The notes: generated by a model from the sequence alone, not told the origin. Shown: positions 1 to 11,239, counted from the stretch's first letter. The stretch is DNA of 64,000 bases from Arion vulgaris (GCA_020796225.1 CM036758.1:29585099-29649098); one strand, 5' to 3'. Translations and numbers: made by a program.

Positions 1-31
1 CACCAACAAAAATGACCACAAGCCGCCACTG
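1..31. mobile_element. Terminal fragment of a hAT-type MITE
   Basis: The first 31 bases match the right end of the MITE at 23398-23553, including the terminal inverted repeat ending agccgccactg. The rest lies outside the window, so its TSD cannot be checked. Confidence 0.7.
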
Positions 32-35
32 CATG

Positions 36-255
36 AAGAGACGATATTTTTGTACATAGAAAAATGATGTCACTCATGTTCCCCCCGCCCCTCCTCCCCA
101 AGAATGAGAGAACTTACAGAAAACTTTTCCATTTTTGTATATATAAATCTCTGATTATGTTACTTGTGTGTCTGATAACGTGAGAGATGCAAGTCTAGAA
201 CATCATTTTTGTATTTAACATCTAACTTGCACGTATCTAGTTCTTGTAAAAACTA
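36..255. other. Unassigned AT-rich sequence
   Basis: No coding signal or repeat family recognised. Confidence 0.4.
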
Positions 256-393
256 TGTGTGTTCTCTCTCTATCTCTGTCTATCTCTCTCTCATCTCTCT
301 CTCATCTCTCTCTATGTCTCTCTCTCTATCTCTTTCTCTCTATCTCTGTCTCTCTTTCTCTTTTCTATCTGTCTGTCTCTCCCTCTCTCTCAA
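256..393. repeat. (TCTC)n low-complexity tract
   Basis: Pyrimidine-only microsatellite of tctc/tctg/tcta units. Short serine/leucine-rich frames across it are artefacts. Confidence 0.9.
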
Positions 394-404
394 TATATAT
401 ATTT

Positions 405-630
405 GGGGGTCTCTGTGACTAAATCTGAGTCGAAGGTCGTGGGTTCGAGTCCGGACCGCGCCATTCTGTTGACGAGTGCAGTTTTTTCAGAAACCCCTAG
501 GATTGTTGCTGGAGCTACGAGTTCGTGCTTTGTGCAATACTCTCGGCAGGTGGCGTGCCATATCTGCGGAGAGGGACCGAGCCGTATGGGGTGAAACCCG
601 GTGCAATGAAGTCAATCCTTTGGCTTTTAT
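405..630 (+). mobile_element. SINE1 copy, tRNA-derived head
   Basis: The head has a degenerate A box (ctgtgactaaat) and a clear B box (gggttcgagtcc), followed by a body shared with the copies at 20121-20363 and 60425-60662. Body landmarks are gagttcgtgctttgtgcaat and gtgcaatgaagtcaat. The A-box region is shortened compared with the 20-kb copy. Such elements are transcribed by RNA polymerase III and moved by a LINE partner; nothing suggests this copy is active. Confidence 0.8.
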
Positions 631-654
631 ATATATATACATATAAAAATATCA

Positions 655-862
655 AAGTAAGCATTGAAGTGGGATGCAAATGGTTCAAGAAAGAGAGGTC
701 GACCTAAGGAGACCCTGAAGCGAACTTTGCTGAGAGAGGCATAAAATATTGGACTCAATTCCACGGAGAAGACTGAGCGATTTACCCAGGATAGAGCGGT
801 ATGGAGAACTTGCTTGCAGACCCTATGTAACGTATAACGGTAAGAGAGGAATTATAAACTTA
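655..862 (+). pseudogene. LINE A 3' end (reverse transcriptase C-terminal tail)
   Basis: Decayed copy of the last ~65 codons of a non-LTR retrotransposon ORF. It matches the better preserved copy at 11240-11545: a basic stretch related to GSRKRGRPKETL, then a tail related to AQDRAVW, then the 3' end ggtaagagaggaattat. Several frameshifts are present. It abuts the 3' end of the SINE1 copy upstream. The family is recognised from its four copies here; I do not assign a LINE clade. Confidence 0.75.
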
Positions 863-867
863 TTCAA

Positions 868-1130
868 ACTGTCACCAGTGTGGTGCCGGGGCCCGAAGGA
901 GCAAAGAATAGTACCACTACGATTTACAAGGCATGTTTTAAGAGGCGAATGATGTAGGATCTAGAGAAGCTACTCTAGTAAATAAAAAGCATCGCAGAAA
1001 TCGGATGTGCTAGCCTACTTGTAGGCGCGTAATTGGCACAACGTACAATCGCTCTTAGGCTCAGATCACATACAAATCACACATAGTGGTTAACAAGTGC
1101 TCGATATGGAGCGTTGGAAGAAGAAGGAGA
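868..1130 (-). mobile_element. Interspersed repeat D, reverse orientation
   Basis: Reverse complement of the repeat at 2405-2825. Shared blocks include the start (gctccatatcgagcacttgt), a middle block around gcatcgcagaaatcgg and a tail around gtgccggggccc. It is about 260 bp, lacks a clear pol III B box and has no coding potential. It may be a SINE body or a LINE 3' UTR derivative. Confidence 0.75.
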
Positions 1131-1430
1131 AGATTATTATTCATACATATTTCAAATCTTCTTCTTTTTTCTTCTGTCCACCTTCTAGAACATTCACTTT
1201 TTAATAAACCACTCATTGTTTTATTGTTCTAGAATATTCACGTATTAATGAATCACTCTTCGTTTTATTGTGATTTAATCCTATGAGTTGGATCTGTATA
1301 TATTAGCTTTCATGAATCCCTTCATCATCTAACAGTCATATCAACAATAATTCATCTGTTTTTTAATCCATATATTTTTCTGTCCACGATAAGAATATTC
1401 GTCCATCTATCTACCAGTCTATCTCCGCGT
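1131..1430. other. Unassigned AT-rich sequence
   Basis: Contains a short duplicated motif (tctagaa.attcac.tttaataaa.cactc) at about 1186 and 1229. No gene seen. Confidence 0.4.
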
Positions 1431-1439
1431 CTGTCCATG

Positions 1440-1570
1440 TATCCATAAATTATGAATCTATTCATCTATATAACTTACCATTTATCTATAAATTATGAAT
1501 CTATTTATTTATGTAACTTATCATTTATCTATAAATTATGAATCTATTCATCTATATAACTTATCATCCA
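1440..1570. repeat. Short tandem repeat, ~42 bp x 3
   Basis: Units contain aattatgaatctatt and ataacttaycatttatctat. The last unit is diverged. Confidence 0.75.
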
Positions 1571-1794
1571 TTCAACAACGTATCTCTCATATATTTTATA
1601 ACTACCGTTTTCATATCCGAAAGAAAACAACTTTGCAGTCTTGTTGCCTGTGTCAGGCAGTTGTATCTGTACTTTCAATTCCAACTTAGTAAAACTTCTG
1701 ACGACCCTTTCCCACACTCTCCCTACCACATCCCCTCTTTCTCTCTAATTAAATAGATTCCCATAGTGGTTTTTTCCCACACCCAAGAGGACTC

Positions 1795-2012
1795 GATATT
1801 CAAAAGAAACACTGGAGATGGATTGGACATGTGATACGCATAGAGACTAACTCTGTCATGAAAGCTTCATTGAGATATATACCAGAGGGTAAATGAACAC
1901 ATGGAAGACTCAAATCGATCTAGAGAGGAACAGGAGAACAAGAATTGAAAGAAATGTATCACTTCTGGAACCCAGTACAGAGAATGGCCAAGAATAGAAC
2001 AGAATGTATTTA
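1795..2012 (+). pseudogene. LINE D-type fragment (RT C-terminal tail)
   Basis: Conceptual translation gives the RRWRWIGHVIR motif found just before the basic tail of many LINE polyproteins, then a decayed KGR-type basic region and a MAKNRTE end resembling LAQDR. Several in-frame stops are present. It resembles the copy at 17300-17575. Confidence 0.7.
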
Positions 2013-2404
2013 TTGCTGACCTAAACGCTAAGGGCGTCACAGACTAGAGAGAGTGAGAGAGAGGAGAGGACTGTGTAACTCTCACTGAAGGTGCTTATAA
2101 TGTCTCGAACTATCATCATCCTCAAGCACGTCTTTAGCAAAATTTTACCACCAAAAAAGTACTTCGTAATGTTATTCTCGTATGTAGCTCTCTCATTTTA
2201 ACATAATTGGTGTCAATGAAAGGATGATGTTTTTGTCTCTTGAACAAAGCGATTAATATCAGGTACTCTATGAGATATTGATCATCTTTACCAATTCTCC
2301 AAATGAATATATACAATCTGTATTTATATTGTATTGACATAACAAACTTCATTCATAGAAGAACAAAACTATTCATAAATAAAAGTTCTTCCATCATCAT
2401 TTTC

Positions 2405-2825
2405 TTGTTCTTCTTCCAGCGCTCCATATTGACCACTTGTTAATCCCTTTGTGTGATTTGTATGTGATATAAGTCTAAGAGCGATTTACGTTATGCCAGT
2501 TATGCTCCTACAAGTAATCCAGCACTTAGGAATTCTGCGATGCTTTTTATTTACTAGAGTAAGTTCCCTAGGCCCCTACCTCAGTCGTCTCTTACGATAT
2601 GCCGCCGTGTAGGACGTAGTGGTATTTTATTTACTAGAGTAAGTTCCCTAGGCCCCTACCTCAGTCGTCTCTTACGATATGCCGCCGTGTAGGACGTAGT
2701 GGTATTTTATTTACTAGAGTAAGTTCCCTAGGCCCCTACCTCAGTCGTCTCTTACGATATGCCGTGTAGGACGTAGTGGTATTTTATATTTTGCTTCCCT
2801 TGCGAGGCCCGGCACCGCACGTGTG
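2405..2825 (+). mobile_element. Interspersed repeat D with internal tandem triplication
   Basis: Full-length D copy starting near cttcttccagcgctccat and ending near ggcccggcaccgcacgtg. Within it an 80-bp segment is repeated three times with near identity, starting at about 2545, 2625 and 2705; the last copy lacks 2-3 bases. The triplicated part holds ctcagtcgtctcttacg. Other D copies here carry this segment once. Confidence 0.8.
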
Positions 2826-3355
2826 AAAAGTACTTGCAAAAAATGTCATTCTTGTCCGTGCCAAATCAACAAACTAATGTTTCTGGTCGGTTTGATAATA
2901 ACTATGTAGACATTATGTCACTTATTTGTTTGTCCATGGCTTTCATTTTCATGCTAGTGTTTTTACTGTAAACCAATGCAACAAATTTGCTGTACTAATG
3001 TTACCATGTCCTTGTAGACATTAATTGGAGATGTAGCTACATTTAGAGACTGATCTCCTGCTATGGAATATTTTCTAATCACGCAGCATATTCAGCAGCC
3101 CCATCACGGGCCAGAAAAAAAACTCGCCGTAGTCCAGATTTCCCCCACATGCCAGTGGTTTAGAAATATCTTCCTGACCTGACGCTGTGAGGCATACAGG
3201 ATTCGAGAAAGAAAGAAAGAAAGAAAGAAGTGGTTGCCTACCACTGGTCTTGTAGATATAGCAGTGAGATAAATATCAATTGAATAAGATGAACAAGACT
3301 AGTGTAACCAGAGATGAATCTGAGAATAGCATCTTGTAGAATGTCATATATTTAT
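2826..3355. other. Unassigned sequence with a short (GAAA)n run
   Basis: A gaaagaaagaaagaaag run lies near 3206. No coding signal seen. Confidence 0.4.
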
Positions 3356-3359
3356 GATA

Positions 3360-3958
3360 TTATGTGGTCAAATAAATCTTATCTTATCTTAACCACATTT
3401 GCCGTGAAGCGACGTGTGGAGAGTTAGTTTTCTATCTTGTGCCAGGTGTGTTGCGCTTGACGTTGTCAATTCATGCTTTTGCAGGGACTCTGATATGTTA
3501 TCTATCCATCGTGTTCTTGGCCTGCCTCGTGCTCTGCGCCTTGAGTGTCGATTATTGTAGGCACGTGATGGTAGTAAATGTGGTTCCATTCTCATTAAAT
3601 GGCCGAACCACTTGAATCTTTGCTTCTCGATGTACTGTATGCATGGTATAGTACCAACGATGCTTCTGATATTCTCGTTTCTCACTCTATCTAGCCTTGT
3701 AACGTTGACAGCTTTTCGTTGACATCTCATTTCACTTGTAATCTTTCTTTCTTGTGTCTTAGTCAGGGGCCATGTTTGGTACTGATAGCAGAGAGTTGGA
3801 ATAAATATGCAGTTTATCAGTTGTCGTTTGACTGCCATGCTTTGATGTTTTAATAGCAGTGACAGTTGGTATGTCACTGTGTTTGCCTTCTGGTATCTAG
3901 TCTTGATTTCTCTGTCCATCTTGTGACTAACATAAAATAGGTAGAATGTTGTCACTAA
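3360..3958 (-). pseudogene. LINE B, C-terminal part of reverse transcriptase
   Basis: A 188-residue open frame (3389-3955) encodes the post-catalytic part of a non-LTR reverse transcriptase. Visible landmarks are FIPTLCYQYQTW (the 'P.L.YG.ETW' block), RLDRVRNENIRS, KQRFKWFGHLMRM and ARGRPRTRWIDNI, then LAQDRK. The catalytic YxDD motif and endonuclease would lie upstream and are absent, so this is a 5'-truncated insertion, as is usual for LINEs. The 3' tail on the minus strand is a short taaga-type repeat (ttatcttatctt at about 3376-3390 on the plus strand). RTE-like by motif order; clade uncertain. Confidence 0.85.
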
Positions 3959-3964
3959 CGTTTA

Positions 3965-4085
3965 CAGCATATGAGTGTCTGTCAACTATCTACCAGCAAC
4001 AAGTGGGTAAGAAAATCATAGACAATGTGTCTGTCAACTATCTACCAGCAACAAGTGGGTAAGAGAATCATAGACAATGTGTCTG
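3965..4085. repeat. Two tandem ~60-bp units
   Basis: Near-identical units beginning gtgtctgtcaactatctacc. Confidence 0.85.
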
Positions 4086-4227
4086 CAGATAGTATTCAGA
4101 TGCTAGACAAATCGATGTCAATTTATGATTTAAAACTGCCCACCTATCACTTTGCCTATAATATACATTTGACCCACGTATTGAGTCTAGTCTGGAGCTG
4201 AATTTACGTTCATTGTCACACAGCTAA

Positions 4228-4320
4228 ACATCCATCACACACACACACACAGACACACACAGACAGGCACAGACACATCCAGACACGCACACATACATAC
4301 ATACATATATATATACATAT
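4228..4320. repeat. CA-rich and TA-rich microsatellite
   Basis: Runs of acacac, acagac and catacata. Confidence 0.9.
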
Positions 4321-4552
4321 TCTTCTTCAGCTTTCCGAGCATGTGTGGGCTCACTGCTGCTTAGTTTCACACTCCTCCATTCATCTGCATTTCTAGCCTT
4401 TTCTTCTCATTTATTGTCTCCTTGTATTTCTAGGTCTATTTCACTGTTATCTCCTTATCGTTTTGGTGGTCTTCCTTCTCTTCAACTTCTGCGTTTGCCC
4501 CCTGTAAATACAGGCGTTAGCCATGACTGCCGCTGCAAAAAACATTCAAAAA

Positions 4553-4632
4553 TTGACCTCTGTGGAGTTTGAACCAGTTACGCTTGAGTTGTGATCGAGC
4601 TCACTACCTCTTAAGCTACAGACGCCCACCGT
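4553..4632 (-). mobile_element. SINE2 head fragment
   Basis: Read on the minus strand it has a tRNA-like A box (gtagcttaagaggtagtgag), the conserved acaactcaagcgta and a B-box-like ggttcaaactcc. The body is missing or very diverged. Confidence 0.65.
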
Positions 4633-4833
4633 CCTTCTAATACTGTCACTACATTTTGGATATGTAATAGGTAGACGGGGACTTGAACATATTGTGACAG
4701 AAAGAAAATTTGATGGAAAGAAAGACAAATAACGACAGAGAGATATTATACGGCATTGAATGAAAGATAGTCAAAATCTGTTGATTGGCAATACTGAGCA
4801 CAGAAATATGAGGAGGTTCATGAAGTCAGATTG

Positions 4834-5112
4834 TTTAATTTGTCACAAATATATAGAAGACAAACTGCATACAATAAGTAAGTCGGTTTAATGTTTCATA
4901 AATATATAGAAGAAAACATGAACTGGCAAGAAGCACAAGAAAGTAGGTTTAATGTTTCATAAATATATAGAAGACAAACTGCATAAACAAGAAGTAGTTT
5001 AATGTTTCATAAATATATAAAGACAAACTGCATAAATAAAAGTGTTTAATGTTTCATAAATATATAAAGACAAACTGCATAAACAAAGAGTCTGTTTAAT
5101 GTTTCACAAATA
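4834..5112. repeat. Tandem array, ~50 bp x 5-6
   Basis: Units contain gtttaatgtttcataaatat followed by agacaaactgcata. Unit length varies by small deletions. Confidence 0.85.
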
Positions 5113-5885
5113 CAAGGTGTTTGTAAGTCTCACAACACTTGATATATACATCAGCTTGACAAATGTAGTACATTACATTATCACAAAAATGTAGTACATT
5201 ACATTATCACAAAAATGTACTAAAACAAAGTAGTGAAATTAGTCACAATAGTTACTGCTATGGGCTACTATGTTCTGGGTAAATTAAAAAAGAACAAATG
5301 AAATATTCATTATAACAGATGTTTGAAATATCCACCACGGTCTTCAAGATATGTCTGTACACGTTTCTTCATATTGTCAAATATTCTTTCTTCAGTTGAA
5401 AACATCATTATGGTTTGAGTGAAAGGAATTACCACAGCAGACAATAGTCATTTACTGCATATTGCACCACAATTGACTATGGAACACATTTTTATGACGT
5501 CATGTACTTTATTTTTCACATTTTTCTACATATGAATTGGTGTGAGACTTGACAAACAGCCTGTATATAGAAGACAAAACTGCATGAAACAAGGAAGGCA
5601 AGCTATTTTCTTCCCATACGTAGAAACACACATCAGACACAATAATGAACACTTCGTTGTGAATGTGAGCCTTCTGTATCTCTCTAGTTATCTTTCTCAA
5701 ATAATAGAGAGAAAGAAGGGAAAGCAAGTATTACTGTGAGACTAGTCAGAACTAACAGAAGAAGAATTAATTCCAGACAATACAAAGATGTAAGTGTCTA
5801 TGATTCCGAGACACAGGATAGAGACTAGAAACAGACAGGAACATGTGGAAACAAAAAACGGATACAAGAGAAGTAACGGGTAAAT
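5113..5885. other. Unassigned sequence
   Basis: Contains one small duplication (tgtagtacattacattatca at about 5165 and 5191). Short open frames show no recognisable domain. Confidence 0.4.
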
Positions 5886-5887
5886 GA

Positions 5888-6140
5888 GAGAATGAAAATC
5901 GTGGTATATCCTAAAGGACGTAGCCATCAACCACAGTAAACGAGTCTTTGATTTTCTAGGCACGACTTATACGTTCAGTAGTTTGTTATTGCTTTCTGAA
6001 CGGTGAGGTCTATTTTTACCCTTTGTAAAAATCCCACGGAAACGAATTTGCTTTCAAACTTGGCTATCGTGGGGTTTGAACCAGGTACGCTTGGGTTTGT
6101 GATCAAGCTCACTACCGCTTGAGCTACAGATTTTCACCTG
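5888..6140 (-). mobile_element. SINE2 copy
   Basis: On the minus strand: tRNA-like head (gtagctcaagcggtagtgag and B-box-like ggttcaaaccc), then a body with ccgttcagaaagcaataaca and a 3' end with ggctacgtcc and ccacgattttcatt. It matches the copies at 30655-30892, 37580-37805 and the split copy at 56228-57102. Confidence 0.85.
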
Positions 6141-6332
6141 TCAATGCTAGATATACAAGTTGATAATGAATGAAAATATCCAATATAGCAAAGATATAAA
6201 TCTGAAATAAAATATGTGATTTTCTCTGAAATATAAAAGTAACAATTGTATGTGGAGTGTATGAATTTATTCTATACAGGAAGATTGACGTTTAAAGGGC
6301 ATAACTTCTGGAAGAATTATTCGAGAGAAATT

Positions 6333-6488
6333 GTCTGTGTTTTTGTTTGTATGTTGGTAAGTGGGTGTGTCCTGATTGTATATATTTATACGTTTAGTCA
6401 GTGGCGGCTCGTTCTCGTTTTTGTGTGTATGTTGGTAAGTGGGTGTGTCCTGATTGTATATATTTATACGTTTAGTCAGTGGCGGCTC
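6333..6488. repeat. 78-bp tandem duplication including a MITE end
   Basis: Two copies, at about 6333-6410 and 6411-6488, each carry flank, the motif cgtttagt and the first ~20 bases of the MITE (cagtggcggctcgt at 6399 and 6477). Only the second copy continues into a full MITE. Confidence 0.85.
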
Positions 6489-6643
6489 GTGCTCGTTTTT
6501 GTTGGTGGGGCCAGACACACATTTTCGGGAAAAACATGGTTTTAGGTTAGGTTGTATTTTAATTTATTAAATAATAAATTCACGTTATTCGTTATTTTTG
6601 GTGGGGCCCGGCCTCTCTGGTCCTTAATGACGAGCCGCAACTG
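6477..6643. mobile_element. hAT-type MITE with perfect 8-bp TSD
   Basis: A 167-bp non-coding element bounded by inverted repeats cagtggcggctcgt and acgagccgcaactg. It is flanked on both sides by cgtttagt (6469-6476 and 6644-6651). The 8-bp TSD and CAG...CTG ends fit the hAT superfamily. It is related to the copies at 23398-23553 and 1-31. It would need a transposase in trans; the hAT at 24876-27612 has different ends and is not its obvious source. Confidence 0.92.
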
Positions 6644-6749
6644 CGTTTAGTAGTTACAAGCGGAAACCTACACTTTCTCTCAGGGATCGTGTCTGCAAGA
6701 AACTTGTATGTTAAATAAGAACACATACTTCTATTGAATCTTTCTTAAA

Positions 6750-7833
6750 CTTAGACATGTCACATATTACCCGTCTTACACGCATAGTTATATCTCGTAC
6801 GTATCACAAAATTAGTCATGTAACATATTACCCGTCTTACACGCATACTTATATCTCGTACGTATCACAAACTTAGTCATGTCACATATTGCCCGTCTTA
6901 CACACATACTTATATCTCGTACGTATCACAAACTTAGTCATGTAACATATTACCCGTCTTACACGCATACTTATATCTCGTACGTAACATAAACTTAGTC
7001 ATGTAACATATTGCCCGTCTTACACGCATAGTTATATCTCGTACGTATCATAAACTTAGTCATGTCACATATTGCCCGTCTTACACGCATACTTATATCT
7101 CGCTCGTATCATAAACTTAGTCATGTCACATATTGCCCGTCTTACACGCATACTTATATCTCTTACGTATCATAAACTTAGTCATGTAACATATTACCCG
7201 TCTTACACGCATACTTATATCTCGTACGTATCATAAACTTAGTCATGTAACATATTGCCCGTCTTACACGCATACTTATATCTCGTACGTATCATAAACT
7301 TAGTCATGTCACATATTGCCCGTCTTACACGCATACTTATATCTCTTACGTATCATAAACTTAGTCATGTAACATATTGCCCGTCTTACACGCATAGTTA
7401 TATCTCGTACGTATCATAAACTTAGTCATGTAACATATTGCCCGTCTTACACGCATAGTTATATCTCGTACGTATCATAAACTTAGTCATGTCACATATT
7501 GCCCGTCTTAACCATACTTATATCTCACTGTATCATAAACTTAGTCATGTAACATATTGCCCGTCTTACACGCATACTTATATCTCTTACGTATCATAAA
7601 CTTAGTCATGTAACATATTGCCCGTCTTACACGCATACTTATATCTCGTACGTATCATAAACTTAGTCATGTAACATATTGCCCGTCTTACACACATACT
7701 TATATCTCGTACGTATCATAAACTTAGTCATGTAACATATTGCCCGTCTTACACACATACTTATATCTCGTACGTATCATAAACTTAGTCATGTAACATA
7801 TTGCCCGTCTTACACACATAGTTATATCTCGTC
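6750..7833. repeat. Minisatellite, 61 bp x ~18
   Basis: Near-identical units containing acttagtcatgtaacatatt, gcccgtcttacacgcatac and tatatctcgtacgtatcat. Variants: gtaac/gtcac, gccc/accc, actt/agtt. Confidence 0.97.
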
Positions 7834-7939
7834 AGGAAGGAAATCTTACTTGCTCACTAAACCATTCACACTCACACATTTACTCATTCAGACGCTCAGT
7901 CATTTACATATTGAAATACAATACCACTGTTTAGTCATC

Positions 7940-7992
7940 GTCCTCTCCATCGCTCTCTCTCTCTCTCACACACTCTCTCTCTCTCAGTGTAG
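7940..7992. repeat. (TC)n low-complexity tract
   Basis: Short ctctctctct runs broken by cacac. Confidence 0.85.
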
Positions 7993-8149
7993 TTCAACAC
8001 TCTCTGTCCATAGAACCAACCATGATCTATGTGCTGACATAATTCATGAACTGTAGCATGAAATTCAAACTCATCAAAGAAACTTGTGTAGCAAAAATAA
8101 AAACAAGAACGAAAATCCAGTCCTTAGAAACTAAATGCTACAGAAAGAT

Positions 8150-8735
8150 CCTACGAATAATAATAATAATAATTCCTCTCGTACCGTTATACGTTACATA
8201 GGGCCTGCAAGTAACTTCCACATACCGCTCTATCCTGGGCAACTCGCTCAATCTCATCTATGGAACTGAGATCGATACCTCTTGGCTCTCTCAGCAAAGT
8301 TCGTTTCAGGGTCTCCTTAGGTCGACCTCTCTTTCTTGAACCCTTTGTATCCCACTTCAATGCCTGCTTTGATATTCTTGATCATTTCTCCTCAAGGTGT
8401 GCCCAACATATCTCCATCTTCTCTCTCTTATAACAGTTGTCACTAGTGGTTGACCAGACATGAATCTGATTTCATCACTTCTCCTGAATTCATTCCATTT
8501 TATATTCATTATTTTTCGCAGACATCTATTTTCAAATGCATTCAACTTGCTTTCTATATCTTTAGTCATTTTCCAACTCTGCTGGCATATGTTAGGATTG
8601 ATACAACATTTGAATTGAAAATTCGTAATTTAGTTTTAATACTATATAATTTGCAGTTCCATATTTTATTTAGACTTTTAAAAGCTGATGTTGCTTTGCC
8701 AATTCGTATCATAATTTCTTTTTTTGACTGAACTA
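8150..8735 (-). pseudogene. LINE A, reverse transcriptase C-terminus
   Basis: The longest LINE A copy in the window. Reading 5' to 3' on the minus strand: RIGKATSAFKSLNKIW, TKLRIFNSNVVSILTYAS, KLNAFENRCLRKIMNIKW, RERRWRYVGHTLRRN, a decayed basic tail, and a 3' end of accgttatacg followed by an (ATT)n tail at about 8160. This is the connection region and tail after the RT catalytic domain. The copy is 5'-truncated with at least two frameshifts, near 8570 and near 8350. The (ATT)n tail is shared with the copy at 11240-11545. Confidence 0.85.
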
Positions 8736-8788
8736 GTAAGCCGACAGTGGTTTAATTACATGTGTTTATGCTTATTAAAAAATAATTT

Positions 8789-9033
8789 TATATCCTTTAT
8801 AGGAATTTGCGAATCAACCCAAGCTTTTTAACTCTGTTTGTGATTTTTCTAGGCATTATTAAGTTCAGTAGTTTGTCATTGCTGTCTGAACGGGTGGTGC
8901 CATCGTCCTTTTGTAAAAATCACTCGAAACAATTTACAACCAAACTGTCCGCAGCGTAATTTTAACTCAGGATGTCGGGGTTAATAGACTGAGTCACTAT
9001 CCCCCTCCCACCCTAAGCCACATACGCCACCGT
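8789..9033 (-). mobile_element. SINE2b copy (SINE2 body, different tRNA-like head)
   Basis: Same body as SINE2 (gttcagtagtttgtcattgc on the plus strand), but the head matches the copy at 23866-24102: on the minus strand gtggcttagggt...gactcagtctattaaccc. The B box is decayed. Confidence 0.75.
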
Positions 9034-9064
9034 TTATGCTTATAGAAACATGAAAAATGTGACC

Positions 9065-9240
9065 ATTCAGCATTACTTGTAATGAAGACATTAGGACAAA
9101 AGTGAGTAGACCATCAATACTGAACTTCATTAAGAAGCAACAAATTAAATGGTTCGATCACATAAGTAGATTACCAACAGATAGTGCGTCTTAAATGGCA
9201 ATACTAATCTGATACAAGATAAAAGGTTATCCATGCTAAA
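9065..9240 (+). pseudogene. LINE B-type fragment
   Basis: Conceptual translation contains NEDIRTKVSRPSILNFIKK and QIKWFDHISRLPTDS, matching the 'RNE.IR....WFGH..R' block of the LINE at 3360-3958. In-frame stop after PTDS. Confidence 0.7.
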
Positions 9241-10290
9241 TGTGTATTACAGAAAAAACATGGACAATAAGAGAAGAAAAAACATGGGCAATAAGAGAAG
9301 AAACGCACACACAAGAGTCCTTGCTAGAAACATCTCCTTATACCGACACTGTGAGGCAGCCTAGGATTACGAAACAAGAAAAGTAAAAGAAAAGTAGAAA
9401 AAAAAAATAAGACGAAGAATGAAATACAAGAGAATAGAAGAAAATAAAGTGGAGCGAGGAAAGAAAAGCAAGAAAATAAAAACTAAACTAAACGATAAAA
9501 GAGAGAACCAAAAAAAAAAAAACATCAAGAAAATTGAATTGAAGAAAGAAATTGCATTTCGATAAAATAGAATAAAGAAAAATGAAAAGAAGAAAGCAAT
9601 ACCTGAATATAGAAGAAAGAAAAGAGAAATGAGTAAAGAATAAAACATTTAAACTAACACTTAAACAGTAGCAAACACGATGAGGAAAATGTAGACGATG
9701 ATGATTATGAAGATGGCTATCACAATGATCCTCATGGAATGGCTGACATTTTTCTAACAAATGTAAAGATTGCAAATGGCAAGGGTGGAGCACACAGAAA
9801 AACGTATGGAGTGAGAAACAAAAGAATAACCTGTGAACTTTAAAGAAGCTTAGGCCATAAAGAAAGAGAGAGAGAGCGATAACGTATATAAGAAGATAAA
9901 CGTATTTTGATAATGAAAAAAATAATGAGTTGGCCTCTCCTATATAGCGTTGCTAAGAGCATGGACAATCAGGCAACGTCAACAAACAACAATTTATCTG
10001 GTCTTTAGCAACTTTTTGTTGCTGAAGGCGTTTACAGACAATAAATGGGAATACACTGCACGTGGGGTGTGACATCTTTCAATTGATCCTCGTGACATTA
10101 TGTGCTCATTTCAAATATCATTTTGTTTTGGTATGAGATATATATTCATTGTAAGACGTTCAGGGAAATAAGAATTTACGAATGTGTTTATTGACATTGT
10201 TCACAAATTAAATGTGCCAGGGTTAAACAATGGGATTAAGATAATCACGGAGACGATGTGATTAAAATGATATCGTAGTCATTGTGATAG
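9241..10290. other. No gene; purine-rich stretch 9370-9620
   Basis: About 250 bases at 9370-9620 are almost all A and G on the plus strand (gaaaagaaagaaagaag style). The phenylalanine-rich frames on the minus strand come from this composition. The rest is unassigned. Confidence 0.5.
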
Positions 10291-10398
10291 ATCATCGTTT
10301 CCTAAACTGGGATCCGCGTACCCTAGGGGTCTCGCGAGGTACTCACATGGGGTCGTCAAGCGCTTGAAGACATATTATCTTCTTCCAACGTTTTCAGA

Positions 10399-10790
10399 CA
10401 TGGATTTGTATACTTTTAAAGTAGTTAGTGGTCAACCGGAGTCTATGTACATCTCCGTATAGCTTGTCCTGGACTGACATCGATTTGTATACTTTTAAAG
10501 TAGTTAGTGGTCAACCGAGTCCATGTACATCTCCGTATAGCTTGTCTTGGACTGACATCGATTTGTATACTTTTAAAGTAGTTAGTGGTCAACCGGAGTC
10601 TATGTACATCTCCGTATAGCTTGTCTTGGACTGACATCGATTTGTATACTTTTAAAGTAGTTAGTGGTCAACCGGAGTCTATGTACATCTCCATAACGCT
10701 TGTCTTGGACTGACATCGATTTGTAGTTAGTGGTCAACCGGAGTCTATGTACATCTCCATAACGCTTGTCTTGGACTGATACGGGGATTG
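10399..10790. repeat. Tandem repeat of a LINE coding end, 78-79 bp x ~5
   Basis: Units start at about 10421, 10500, 10578 and 10657, plus a final shortened unit at 10723 that lacks tatacttttaaa. On the minus strand the unit reads as LINE C-terminus: QDKLYGDVHRLRLTTNY then FKSIQIDV. The array thus comes from the last codons of the RNase H LINE ending at about 10760. Confidence 0.9.
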
Positions 10791-11239
10791 GCCATGTGTT
10801 TTCTCTCTGTTCCGTGTATATTGGACATTCTTGCAGTATGTGTGTCTCTGTCATCTTGCTGTTGCCACATGTACATATGTCAGATGGGCCTATTTTATAC
10901 TTGTTAAACAGATGGTACCTCAGCCTATTGTGCCCTGTTCGTAGACGAAAAATGACAACCTGTTCCTCTCTACTTAGTTGGTGGTATGCATCGTCCTTTT
11001 CATGCCCTGGGTGATCTCTCAGCTATTTGTTCTTGTAGGCCATTTTTATCCGTACTTTTGCTTCCTCATATGTGATACTGGTGTCTGTCTGTGGTAGCCT
11101 GCTTCCTGCTTTTGCCAATATGTCCGCAGTCTCATTGCCAGGTATTCCGCAGTGAGATGGTACCTACTGTATTACCACTCTAGAGAAGATGTTGCATACT
11201 TGGTGTAGTGATGCTTGCAGTTCCTTCAAGTTGTTATCG
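10760..11239 (-). pseudogene. RNase H LINE, C-terminal half (interrupted)
   Basis: Minus-strand translation gives the end of an RNase H domain (VPSHCGIPGNETADILAKAG), then RLRTGHNRLRYHL, a C-x-C...H...C zinc-knuckle-like block (CTCGNSKMTETHILQECPIY) and WPIPVSVQDK at the end. This order is known from the C-terminus of jockey-like LINEs with RNase H. Two in-frame stops occur (before VPSHCG and after AYKNK). The N-terminal half of the domain continues at 11548-11950; the two halves are separated by LINE A. Confidence 0.88.
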
